From contig JAJDEP010000007.1 in assembly GCA_029259715.1 (NCBI GenBank), positions 124,001-188,000 on the forward strand: a stretch of DNA of 64,000 nt, read 5' to 3'. The position numbers and the translations under genes are program-made. Origin of the DNA: Planctomycetota bacterium. GTDB lineage: Bacteria > Planctomycetota > B15-G4. Below the pieces are notes generated by a model. It was not told the DNA's origin. It made no database searches and saw nothing but the letters and a program-made list of their open reading frames with translations. Positions 37,946-45,648 of the stretch are shown piece by piece (within the stretch, counting starts at the first letter, position 1; every line of letters starts with the position of its first letter).

Positions 37946-40297
37946 ATGCGCGCGTCCCTCGTCGTCCTCGTGGTGGCCCTCGTCTGCGCGGCCTGCGGCG
38001 GCGCGACGGCGGAGGGCCTGGAACTGGCGCCGGGCGACGACCTCGTGGCGCGGCTGCGACCCGAACACATCGTCGCCGCGTCGCCGGGCAACGTGCCGGC
38101 CGCCTTGCTGGCCGACCGCGAGCAACGGCAGGCCGAGCGGGTGATCTTGCCGGCCGACCTCTGGCGTGACGCGGGTCCCGCCGACCCCGCGGTGAGTCGC
38201 TTCGCCCAGCGCTGGGGCGTCACCGGCGGCATGCGCCGCTGGACCGCGCCGGACGCGCCGCCCCCGCCGGGCGCCGATGACGTGCTGCGCCTGGTCCACG
38301 AGGGCCGCGACCTGCGGCGCTTCCTGATGGGCGGCAGCAAGCCCCGGGCCGCGGGCGTCGAGATCGCCGACGATGAGGAGAAGGGCCTCACCGCCCCCGA
38401 CGAGGACGGACCCAGCACCTGGGTCGACCGCACCGGCAAGGCCATGTTCTGGTGGGAGGGGACGCCGCCGGTGCTGCACGCCGTGGCGCCCGACGCTCCC
38501 GGACCGTTGAACGTGGGCGCCGGGTCGGTGGCCCTCGACGACATGCTGAAGTGGGAGCTGCCGCCGGACGATCCGGCCGCGCGGGTGCGGCGCGTCTCTC
38601 CGGACGGTGAACGGCAGCGGACCCGGGTGGCACTGTTGCTCGCGGCCCCGGGAATCGCCGAGGTGCCCGTGGGCGTGCTGCACGGGGACGGTCTCTCGGT
38701 GCAGGTCTCCGTGCTCGACCACTCCTTCGCCATGGCCAAGACCCGGGTCGTGCGCGAGCCGGCGTTGAGCGACGGCGTGGTCTGCGCCGTGGACGTGGTG
38801 CGGGGAGGCGTCACCGAGCGGCGTTGGAGCGAGCGCGTCAGGCCCGGTGAGGCCCCGGTGGTGGCTGCGGTCGATTTGTCCGACCTGCAGGGGAGCGGCT
38901 TCCTGCTGCGGTTGGTGACGGAGCCCGGCCCGGCGGGGGACAGCGACTGGGACTACGCCGCCTGGAGTCGCGTGGCGGTGACGGGAGCGCCGCGCCGACC
39001 GCCGTCCCGGCCCCACGTGGTGCTGATCGACATCGACACCCTGCGCGCCGACCGCCTGGGGCTGTACGGCCACGACCGCAACACCTCGCCGCGGCTGGAC
39101 GCCTGGGCGGCGCGCGAGGCGGTGGTCTACCGCGATGCCGTGGCCACCTCGAGCTGGACCATTCCGTCGACGGCCTCGATCCTCACCGGACTGGCCGTGC
39201 ACCAGCACCGCATCGCCGAACAGATCCAATCGCTCACGGCGGAGGTCCGGCCCCTCTCGGTGCGCCTGCGCGCGGTGGGCTACGAGACCCGCGCGGTGAG
39301 CGAGCTGGGCATGCTCTCGGTGAACAACGGCTTCGACGTGGGCTTCGACGAGTTCGAGGCCCTGCCCCGGGTGTACGACCGCCCGGCCGTGCCCGACTGG
39401 TCGGGTCTGGTGGACTGGGTCGCGACGCGGGACAGCGAGCGCCCCTTCTTCCTGTTCCTGCAGACCTACATGGTCCACGCGCCGTTCCACGACGGCGGCC
39501 GCTTCCCCGAGCCCGACCCGCAGGCCCTGGCGTCCCTCGACGACGGGTTGATCGGGTACCAGAACGTGATCCTGCCCTTCATCCACGGGCTGCTCCCGTT
39601 GGACGGCGCGCAACGCGCGACGGTGGACCGCGTCTACGACGAGGGCGTCGCCCGCATGGACGACGTGGTGGCCGACTTCCTGGAGGGCCTCGAACAGGCC
39701 CTCGACGGAGAGGACTGCCTGATCATCTTCACCTCCGACCACGGTGAGGAGCTGTTCGAGCACGAGGGCCTGGGCCACGGGCACACGCTGCACAGCGAAC
39801 TGCTCCAGGTGCCGCTCATCGTGGCCTACCCCGGCGACGGACCGACCGGAACCGACGAGCGTGTCGCCTCGATCCTCGACATCGTCCCCACCGTGTTGGC
39901 CGAAGCGGGGCTGCCCATCGAGGACGGCCTGCCGGGCCGGCCCCTGCGCGCGCCGGCGGGGCCGCCGCGGCCGCGGGTGTCCATGCTCGGCAACGAGGTG
40001 GCCGTGGACTTCCAGGGCTTCAAGCTCATGCGGCGGGAGGGGGCCGGGCTCGGTGACGCCGCCGACGTGCCCGACGATCAGGTGCGCACGCTGCTCTTCG
40101 ATCGGGCGCGCGATCGGGCCGAGCGCAACGACCTGTCCGCGGACGTCGAGCGGGTCGACCAGCTGCTCACGGTGCTGGCCGACTACCTGCTGCGCTTCCC
40201 GTCGCAGGGCACGGGGCCCGGCGAGGCCGGCGCCATGGATGATGCGCTGCTCGAGCAGCTCCGCGAGTTGGGGTACGTGAACGGCGGCGACGGCTGA
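37946..40297 (+). CDS. Sulfatase-like (alkaline phosphatase superfamily) lipoprotein
   Basis: The protein has 783 residues. The signal peptide ends at the lipobox VCAAC (Cys 17), predicting an outer-membrane or periplasmic lipoprotein. Residues ~20-350 form an unrecognised N-terminal domain. The hydrolase domain (about 355-690) has metal-binding VVLIDIDTLRADRLGLYG, FTSDHGEEL and GHGHTLHSE. The nucleophile site reads SWTIPSTASILTG: Thr takes the place of the Cys/Ser that becomes formylglycine, and the following Arg is missing. A phosphotransferase or phosphodiesterase role is therefore more likely than sulfate ester hydrolysis. Its stop overlaps the cyclase start (TGATG). Confidence 0.85.
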   Translation: MRASLVVLVVALVCAACGGATAEGLELAPGDDLVARLRPEHIVAASPGNVPAALLADREQRQAERVILPADLWRDAGPADPAVSRFAQRWGVTGGMRRWTAPDAPPPPGADDVLRLVHEGRDLRRFLMGGSKPRAAGVEIADDEEKGLTAPDEDGPSTWVDRTGKAMFWWEGTPPVLHAVAPDAPGPLNVGAGSVALDDMLKWELPPDDPAARVRRVSPDGERQRTRVALLLAAPGIAEVPVGVLHGDGLSVQVSVLDHSFAMAKTRVVREPALSDGVVCAVDVVRGGVTERRWSERVRPGEAPVVAAVDLSDLQGSGFLLRLVTEPGPAGDSDWDYAAWSRVAVTGAPRRPPSRPHVVLIDIDTLRADRLGLYGHDRNTSPRLDAWAAREAVVYRDAVATSSWTIPSTASILTGLAVHQHRIAEQIQSLTAEVRPLSVRLRAVGYETRAVSELGMLSVNNGFDVGFDEFEALPRVYDRPAVPDWSGLVDWVATRDSERPFFLFLQTYMVHAPFHDGGRFPEPDPQALASLDDGLIGYQNVILPFIHGLLPLDGAQRATVDRVYDEGVARMDDVVADFLEGLEQALDGEDCLIIFTSDHGEELFEHEGLGHGHTLHSELLQVPLIVAYPGDGPTGTDERVASILDIVPTVLAEAGLPIEDGLPGRPLRAPAGPPRPRVSMLGNEVAVDFQGFKLMRREGAGLGDAADVPDDQVRTLLFDRARDRAERNDLSADVERVDQLLTVLADYLLRFPSQGTGPGEAGAMDDALLEQLRELGYVNGGDG

Positions 40298-41889
40298 TGG
40301 GCAAGCCGCCGTTCGGCGGGACCACGATCATCCGCCCCGGCGCGCCCGAGGTCGCGCCCTTCCTGCGGCGCCACGCGCTGGGCGTCACGGCGGCGGCGCC
40401 GCTGGTGGCCGCCGTCGTCGGGAGCCTGTTCAACATCTGGTACAACCTCGCCCACGTGCAGCCGCTGCTCAGCGACGGGCAGCAGGCGCACCTGCGTGAC
40501 GTCATCACCGTCTACAACGCGGTGGTCTACCCGCTCGGCGTCGGCCTGTGGTTGTGGACCGTGTTCTCCGTCGGCGGTGCCTTCCGCGACGCGTGGCAGG
40601 GGCGCACTCCCGACCCCGCGGCCCTGGCCCGCGCCCGGGTCCGCGCGATCAACCTGCCCTGGCACATCTCCGCGATCATGACCGTGGCCTGGACCCTGTG
40701 CATCCCGGTGTTCTGGGGCGCGCTGGCGTGGGAGGGCGAGGTCCTCGACCCCGAATTCCTGCCGCACCTGTCGATCTCGATCATCCTCGGCGCGCTCATC
40801 ACCGTGACCTACGGCTTCTTCGCCACCGAGTATGCGGCGTGCAAGCTGCTCTTCCCGGTGCTGTTCACCGACGTCCATCCGGCCGGCATCCCCGGCACGA
40901 TCACCATGACCCTGCGGCGGCGCGGGCTCATGTGGGCCATCTCCATCGGCGCGTGTCCCATCGTGGCGCTGCTGCTGGTGGCCCACGACGTCGAGCCGGT
41001 CACGCGCAACTTCCTCTTCGCGGTGGGCGCGCTGGGCATCGCCTTCGGCCTGATGGGGTCGTTGCTCATCAGCCGGCTGGTGGCCGAGCCCGTCGACGTG
41101 CTCAAGCGCGCGGCCCAGACCGTGGCCGGCGGCGACCTCGACGTGGAGATCGACCTGCTGCGCGCGGACGAGTTCGGCCCGCTCATCGACGAGTTCAACC
41201 GCATGGTGGCGGAGATGCGCAACAAGGAGCGGCTGCGACGCACCTTCGGACTCCACGTGGGGGAAGCGGCGGCCGAACAGATCCTGGCCAGCGACCCGGG
41301 ACTCGGCGGGCGCGAGTGCGTGGTGACGGTGATGTTCTGCGACATCCGCGACTTCACCGCGCGGTGCTCGCGGTGCAGCGCCGACGAGGCCGTGTCGATG
41401 CTCAACGAGTTCCTCACGGTGATGGTGGGAATTGTCGAGCGGCGCCACGGCGGCATGGTCAACAAGTTCCTGGGCGACGGGTTCATGGCCGTGTTCGGCG
41501 CGGCCCGCGTGGAGGGTCACGAGGGCGTGGCGGTGACGGCGGCGGGTGACATGCTCGCCAGCATCGGGGCGCTCAACGAGCGGCTCTCGGGGCGGGGTCT
41601 CGAGCCGCTGGCCATCGGCATCGGCATCCACACCGGGCCGGCCATCGTGGGCAACGTCGGCTCCGACGAACGCCTCGAGTACACCGTCATCGGCGACACG
41701 GTGAATCTGGCCAGCCGCGTGGAGGGCCTGACCAAGGCCGTGGGTCGGCCGCTGCTCTTCACCGAGGGCACGCGTCGCGGCCTTTCCGCCGACCTGAGCG
41801 TGGAGAGGCTGGAGGCCCGCCGCGTGAAGGGCCGGGAGGAGCCCTTGGACCTGTTCACCGTTGCGGACTCGGGCGCCCCAGTTCGCTAA
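40297..41889 (+). CDS. Membrane class III adenylate/guanylate cyclase with HAMP domain
   Basis: The protein has 530 residues. The N-terminal half has about six membrane helices. A HAMP-like linker (SRLVAEPVDVLKRAAQTVAGGDLDVEIDLLRADEFGPLIDEFNRMVAEM) follows. The catalytic domain has VTVMFCDIRDFTARC and FLGDGFMAVFGA (two metal-binding Asp), GIGIHTGPAIVGNVGSDERLEYTVIGDTVNLASRVEGLTK and a C-terminal helix. It likely makes cAMP in response to a membrane or periplasmic cue. It is translationally coupled to the upstream lipoprotein hydrolase. Confidence 0.93.
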   Translation: MGKPPFGGTTIIRPGAPEVAPFLRRHALGVTAAAPLVAAVVGSLFNIWYNLAHVQPLLSDGQQAHLRDVITVYNAVVYPLGVGLWLWTVFSVGGAFRDAWQGRTPDPAALARARVRAINLPWHISAIMTVAWTLCIPVFWGALAWEGEVLDPEFLPHLSISIILGALITVTYGFFATEYAACKLLFPVLFTDVHPAGIPGTITMTLRRRGLMWAISIGACPIVALLLVAHDVEPVTRNFLFAVGALGIAFGLMGSLLISRLVAEPVDVLKRAAQTVAGGDLDVEIDLLRADEFGPLIDEFNRMVAEMRNKERLRRTFGLHVGEAAAEQILASDPGLGGRECVVTVMFCDIRDFTARCSRCSADEAVSMLNEFLTVMVGIVERRHGGMVNKFLGDGFMAVFGAARVEGHEGVAVTAAGDMLASIGALNERLSGRGLEPLAIGIGIHTGPAIVGNVGSDERLEYTVIGDTVNLASRVEGLTKAVGRPLLFTEGTRRGLSADLSVERLEARRVKGREEPLDLFTVADSGAPVR

Positions 41890-41892
41890 AGT
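41887..41892 (+). promoter_or_regulatory. Possible -10 element of the beta-helix gene
   Basis: TAAAGT would leave a leader of about 100 nt, which contains GGAAGGA before GTG 42001. Confidence 0.3.
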
Positions 41893-42000
41893 CGCTCCCG
41901 GTCGACGCCGAAGGGGGCAAGTGCAATCTCTCTTCGGAGCCCGGGGCCCTCCGCATCGAGCCGCCGCCCCGGGCGCCGACCGCCAACAGGGAAGGACACC

Positions 42001-43758
42001 GTGACGAATCGCAATCCCGCCCCCGCGCGTCGGGGACTCGCGCTCGCCTTTGCCGGCGCGACCCTCTTCGCCTCCGCCGGCCTGGCGCTCTGCGTCGACT
42101 GGCAAGCCGCTCCCACGGCCGCCGCCCGCGTCTCCCACGCGGGCGCTTCTGATGCTGCCGGCCCCCTCGACCCCTGGTCGACGGGCTCCGCGGACGAGCC
42201 GGCGGGTGCGGCGGTCACGCGCTCGGCCTCCTCGCCCCACGCCTTCGAACTGCCGGAGCCGGTGCGTGCGCCGGTGCGGCGCAGCCCCGTGGCGGCCGCC
42301 TTCGGCGACGACTGGTGGGAGCAGACCGCCGGCGGAACGCTCTACGGCGACGGCGATGCGGTGCCGCCCGGAGCGAGTGTGCCGGCGGGGCTCAACCGCA
42401 GTCTCAAGGTGCCGCGCGGTGTGCTGCAGGTGCCCGATGGCACTTCGGTGGTCCCGCCGACGCAGGCGCTCGGTCCCTACGACCCGACCTGGGGCGACGC
42501 GACGCCGGTGCGCACCCTCGACCATGCCTACGACGGCGGCCTCACCGATGCGCAGAACGGCGCCCTGCTCGACGCCGCGGTGGCGGCCTTGCTGCCGGGT
42601 GACAAGCTCGTGGTCGCCGCCGGCGCGTACGAGCTGACCAGCCCCATGAGCATCCTGCACATCGCCGCCGCCGACCTGCCCATCGTCATCGAGGGCGAGA
42701 GCGGCTCTCCCCCGCACCTCTACCGCAGCGACATCCTCGACGGCGTGGTCGAGATCGGTGGAGAGGGCACGGGCACGCCCATCGCGGCCTACGTCGTGCT
42801 GCGCGGTTTCGAGCTCAGCGGCGGCGACGCGGCGGTCCGTCTGCACAAGGTGGCAGACGTCTGGATCGACGCCAACGAGATGCGCGACACGGGCGGCGGC
42901 GTGGCCGCCACCACCGAACATGCGGGCTTCGTGCACATCACGCGCAACGACATCCACGACACCCAGAGCTGGGGCGAAGGCATCCAGCTCGGCAAGAACT
43001 CGCCCAACCGCATCTTCCACGACTCGGTCGTGGCGCTGAACCACATCCACGACACCCAGGCCGCCCTGCAGGGCGAGGGCATCGACATGAAGTGGCGCAG
43101 CAACGCCAACTGGATCGTCGAGAACGTGATCCACGGCACCAACTTCCCGAGCATCAAGTTCGAGGCCACCGACAACCGGCCGCTGAACGTGGTCGAGCGC
43201 AACGTGTGCTGGGACTCGGGCGACAACGTGATCCAGGCCGAGGGCGGCGAGGCGGTGGTGCGCAACAACGTGCTGGCCTCGCCGGCGGGCAACAAGCTGT
43301 TCGACAGCTCGCACAACTCGGCCACGCTCAAGAAGCTGTATGTGACCCACAACACGATGATCAGCAAGAACGGCTACGGCGCCGGCTTGTGGGCCTGGAA
43401 CGGCCAGCAGGGTCTGGTGTTCGCGAACAACGCCGTCTACATCAACGACTACAGCGCCAACACCTACGCCATCGCCATCGGCACGGAGCAGCTCGGCGGC
43501 ACCATCGCGGGCAACACGATCTTCGGCAAGGCGCGCAACCTGACCTACGGCTGGGTCACCGGCAACGGGCTGACGGACCTCGCGGGGCAGTCGACCTGGG
43601 CCGCCTACGCCTTCGACGGTGACGTCTCCGACCTGTGGCCCGGCGTGGGCAGCGCCCTCGACGCCAGCGCCGATCCCAACCACGTCGACGACGACGACTT
43701 CTACGGCGTGGAGCGGACCATGCCGACCGAGTCCGGCGCCTTCGTGATGCCGGACTGA
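42001..43758 (+). CDS. Exported right-handed parallel beta-helix protein
   Basis: The product is 585 residues from GTG 42001, preceded by GGGAAGGAC. A signal peptide (GLALAFAGATLFASAGLAL) is followed by an Ala/Pro-rich linker of ~100 residues. From about residue 190 the sequence shows short repeating turns: YVVLRGFELSGGDAAVRLHKVADVWIDANEMRDTGGG, ITRNDIHDTQSWGEGIQLG, VVALNHIHDTQAALQGEGID and NWIVENVIHGTN. These are PbH1-type beta-helix coils, found in polysaccharide lyases and adhesins. No catalytic residues can be assigned. It probably binds or degrades polysaccharide at the cell surface. Confidence 0.83.
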   Translation: MTNRNPAPARRGLALAFAGATLFASAGLALCVDWQAAPTAAARVSHAGASDAAGPLDPWSTGSADEPAGAAVTRSASSPHAFELPEPVRAPVRRSPVAAAFGDDWWEQTAGGTLYGDGDAVPPGASVPAGLNRSLKVPRGVLQVPDGTSVVPPTQALGPYDPTWGDATPVRTLDHAYDGGLTDAQNGALLDAAVAALLPGDKLVVAAGAYELTSPMSILHIAAADLPIVIEGESGSPPHLYRSDILDGVVEIGGEGTGTPIAAYVVLRGFELSGGDAAVRLHKVADVWIDANEMRDTGGGVAATTEHAGFVHITRNDIHDTQSWGEGIQLGKNSPNRIFHDSVVALNHIHDTQAALQGEGIDMKWRSNANWIVENVIHGTNFPSIKFEATDNRPLNVVERNVCWDSGDNVIQAEGGEAVVRNNVLASPAGNKLFDSSHNSATLKKLYVTHNTMISKNGYGAGLWAWNGQQGLVFANNAVYINDYSANTYAIAIGTEQLGGTIAGNTIFGKARNLTYGWVTGNGLTDLAGQSTWAAYAFDGDVSDLWPGVGSALDASADPNHVDDDDFYGVERTMPTESGAFVMPD

Positions 43759-43833
43759 CCGGTCCGGCCGGGGGAAGCTGCCCCAGCGCTGCCACTCCCC
43801 AACGGCCGGCGGCCCGGCTGCGTCTGGGAGCTC

Positions 43834-44295
43834 GTGGGAGATTGCCGCCATCAAGCGACCGGGTTGCTGCGAGCCGCACTGAGAGCCGTGCCGAGTGCCG
43901 TGCTCATCGTTGCGACGCTGCTCGGAAGCCCGGCGGTCTGGTGCTCGCTGGCCCTGACGGACGGGGTCGCCGCGAGCGGATGTGAAGCCTCCGCGCAAGG
44001 CGCCGGGGCCGGATGCGACGCGGGCGTCCCCACCCCTACCTGCCCCACCGAATCCCCCTGTCCCACCGACCCCGGATCTCCGGACGACCCGGGGTCTCCA
44101 AACGACCCGTCTGATCCGGTCGAGGGCGGCGACCCGTGCAGCGCCTGTTGCGTGCCGTGCTCGGCGGCCCTGCTGATCGCCGGCCCCGTGCTGCCGGATC
44201 CGCTCCCGGGCGGCCGCCTGCCCGAACGCCCCGAGGTCCTCGTCGGCCATGCGATCGATGTGCCGTCGCCGCCACCGCAGACGCGGTGCCCGTGA
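43834..44295 (+). CDS. Exported Cys/Pro-rich protein of unknown function
   Basis: The protein has 153 residues from GTG 43834 (GGGAG upstream). A hydrophobic segment (AVPSAVLIVATLLGSPAVWCSLAL) gives a signal peptide. The mature part has repeats of DPGSP/NDPSDP type and 11 cysteines overall, including GDPCSACCVPCSAALL, then a Pro-rich tail ending RCP. The layout recalls small exported proteins beside metal-transport genes (CopL/DUF2946-like), but I cannot place it in a family. The next gene is a 42-residue poly-Cys peptide, so the pair may form a thiol- or metal-handling cassette; this is inference. Confidence 0.6.
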   Translation: MGDCRHQATGLLRAALRAVPSAVLIVATLLGSPAVWCSLALTDGVAASGCEASAQGAGAGCDAGVPTPTCPTESPCPTDPGSPDDPGSPNDPSDPVEGGDPCSACCVPCSAALLIAGPVLPDPLPGGRLPERPEVLVGHAIDVPSPPPQTRCP

Positions 44296-44350
44296 CCGAC
44301 GGCCGCCCGCCGCTGCACCGCGGGCGGATGACGAACGAACTCCTCGAACC

Positions 44351-44360
44351 AAGGAGGGAG
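44351..44360 (+). promoter_or_regulatory. Strong Shine-Dalgarno of the poly-Cys peptide
   Basis: AAGGAGGGAG lies 2 to 12 bases before ATG 44363. It is among the strongest ribosome binding sites in the window and fixes the start of the small gene. Confidence 0.75.
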
Positions 44361-44362
44361 TC

Positions 44363-44491
44363 ATGCTGACTCTCAATGCCTTCGCCGCCTCGTCGGTGGC
44401 CACGATCCTCGTGGCCCTGGCCAGCGCTGTAGAGGTGGCCTGCGACTGCGCCGCGTGTGGCGGCGGTTGCTGCCCCTGCTGCTGCTGCTGA
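44363..44491 (+). CDS. 42-residue membrane or exported poly-cysteine peptide
   Basis: The gene is missed by the ORF track as such, since the track lists an 80-residue frame from 44249. ATG 44363 follows a near-perfect AAGGAGGGAG. The peptide is a hydrophobic helix (LNAFAASSVATILVALASAVEVA) followed by a tail in which 9 of the last 16 residues are Cys (CDCAACGGGCCPCCCC). The helix may be a membrane anchor or an uncleaved signal; it lacks the usual N-terminal positive charge. The tail could bind soft metals such as Cu, Zn or Cd. No known family is recognised. A strong hairpin 17 bp downstream ends the unit. Confidence 0.65.
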   Translation: MLTLNAFAASSVATILVALASAVEVACDCAACGGGCCPCCCC

Positions 44492-44508
44492 TCGCGGCCT
44501 GAAGTACA

Positions 44509-44542
44509 GGGGCCCGTCACGCTCGCGAGCGTGGCGGGCCCC
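44509..44542 (+). terminator. Strong terminator-like hairpin after the poly-Cys gene
   Basis: The arms GGGGCCCGTCACGCTCG and CGAGCGTGGCGGGCCCC pair over ~17 positions with one G-T, leaving only the central bases as loop. It separates the cysteine-rich cassette from the hydrolase promoter 6 bp later. There is no U-tract. Confidence 0.65.
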
Positions 44543-44547
44543 ATCGC

Positions 44548-44553
44548 TATGGT
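44548..44553 (+). promoter_or_regulatory. -10-like element, predicted leaderless start of the hydrolase gene
   Basis: TATGGT ends 6 bases before ATG 44560. Confidence 0.45.
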
Positions 44554-44559
44554 GGGGGG

Positions 44560-45510
44560 ATGGCCTGCCACGATTCACGTCCGGACGCGGCGACAGGCTC
44601 TTGCCCGGCCGTCCTGGCCGGCGCCCTGCTGCCACTCCTCCTGCTCTTGTCGGTGCCCGGATGCGGGTTGATGAGCTGGGCCCTCGATCCGGCTGTGACC
44701 GTCGGTGACGCGCTCGTGCCGGGGGCCAGCCTGCACTACGAGCTCGCGGGCGAACCCGCGGGGTCGAGCAGCGCCGTCGTGCTGTTGCACGGGGGCGAGA
44801 CCGACCGGCGCCTGTGGGACGACCAGTTCCTGCCCTTCGCGCAACGCCATCGGGTGCTGCGCTTCGACGCCCGGGGCCGCGGCCGCTCGTCGGGGGTGTC
44901 GACGCCCTACCGCGCCCACGACGACCTGACCGCCCTGCTCGACGCCCTCGGGCTGGACCGGGTCCACCTCGTGGGCCTTTCGCTGGGCTCGCGGGTGGCG
45001 GTGGACTTCGCCCTGGCCCACCCCGAGCGGGTCGCCTCGCTGGTGCTGGTCTCCCCCTCGATCAGCGGATGGAACTGGAACCCCGCCGAGCTGGGTTGGA
45101 TGGTGCCGCTGTTCCAGGCGGCGTTGGAGGGGCGTCCCGAGCGGGCCACGGAGCTGTGGTTGGGCAGCGCCTACCTGGCGCCGGCGATGGCCGACGCTGA
45201 CGTGGCCGAGCGCTTGCGCAAGATCGCCTTGGACAACGCGCACATCTGGAGCACGACGGACCGGGAGGTGGAGCCGTGGCCGTCGGCCCGCCGGCGCCTC
45301 GACGAACTTTCGGGCCCGCTGCTGATCATCGTGGGCGAGCACGATGTGCCCGACACGCGACGGATCGCCGAGGCCTTGCAGGCCGAGGCAGGCGACGTGC
45401 GCCGGACCGACTGGCCGGGGGTGGGTCACCTCCCCAACATGGAGCGCCCCGACGCCTTCAACGACCTCGTCCTGCAATTCCTGGCGAAAGTGGACGCCGC
45501 CGTTGGGTAA
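44560..45510 (+). CDS. Alpha/beta hydrolase lipoprotein
   Basis: The protein has 316 residues. The signal peptide ends at the lipobox LSVPGC, so it is lipid-anchored outside the cytoplasm. The hydrolase fold has AVVLLHGGETDRRLWDDQ (oxyanion HG motif), RVLRFDARGRGRSSG, the nucleophile elbow VGLSLGSR, the acid in IIVGEHDVPDTR and the His in GVGHLPNMERPDAF. The catalytic triad is therefore complete. Substrate is unknown; related enzymes hydrolyse esters, lactones or epoxides. Surface lipid anchoring is less common for this family. Confidence 0.9.
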   Translation: MACHDSRPDAATGSCPAVLAGALLPLLLLLSVPGCGLMSWALDPAVTVGDALVPGASLHYELAGEPAGSSSAVVLLHGGETDRRLWDDQFLPFAQRHRVLRFDARGRGRSSGVSTPYRAHDDLTALLDALGLDRVHLVGLSLGSRVAVDFALAHPERVASLVLVSPSISGWNWNPAELGWMVPLFQAALEGRPERATELWLGSAYLAPAMADADVAERLRKIALDNAHIWSTTDREVEPWPSARRRLDELSGPLLIIVGEHDVPDTRRIAEALQAEAGDVRRTDWPGVGHLPNMERPDAFNDLVLQFLAKVDAAVG

Positions 45511-45636
45511 TGCCGCCATTGGATGATGCTTCTGGCGGGTGATGCTGGCTGCCAGCGCGGCTGTCTGCGGTTGAAGCCGTGTGCGGTCGAATCGGCTCCG
45601 CACGGCGCAGGCCTGTTCGAATCGCGCTGTTCGCGG

Positions 45637-45642
45637 TAGGTT
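45637..45642 (+). promoter_or_regulatory. -10-like element, predicted leaderless start of the FG-GAP gene
   Basis: TAGGTT ends 6 bases before ATG 45649. Confidence 0.45.
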
Positions 45643-45648
45643 TGCGGC

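Noticed and set aside
37946-40297. A classical formylglycine sulfatase
   Set aside because: The C/S-x-P-x-R signature is absent; the site reads T-I-P-S-T, so sulfatase activity is not supported.
44249-44491. An 80-residue start for the poly-Cys peptide
   Set aside because: It overlaps the end of the upstream gene and lacks an RBS, whereas AAGGAGGGAG points to ATG 44363.
40183-44571. A 1462-residue open frame on the minus strand
   Set aside because: It runs antisense through the sulfatase-like, cyclase and beta-helix genes and is rich in His, Arg and Gly with no domain. It is a shadow frame caused by GC-rich third positions.
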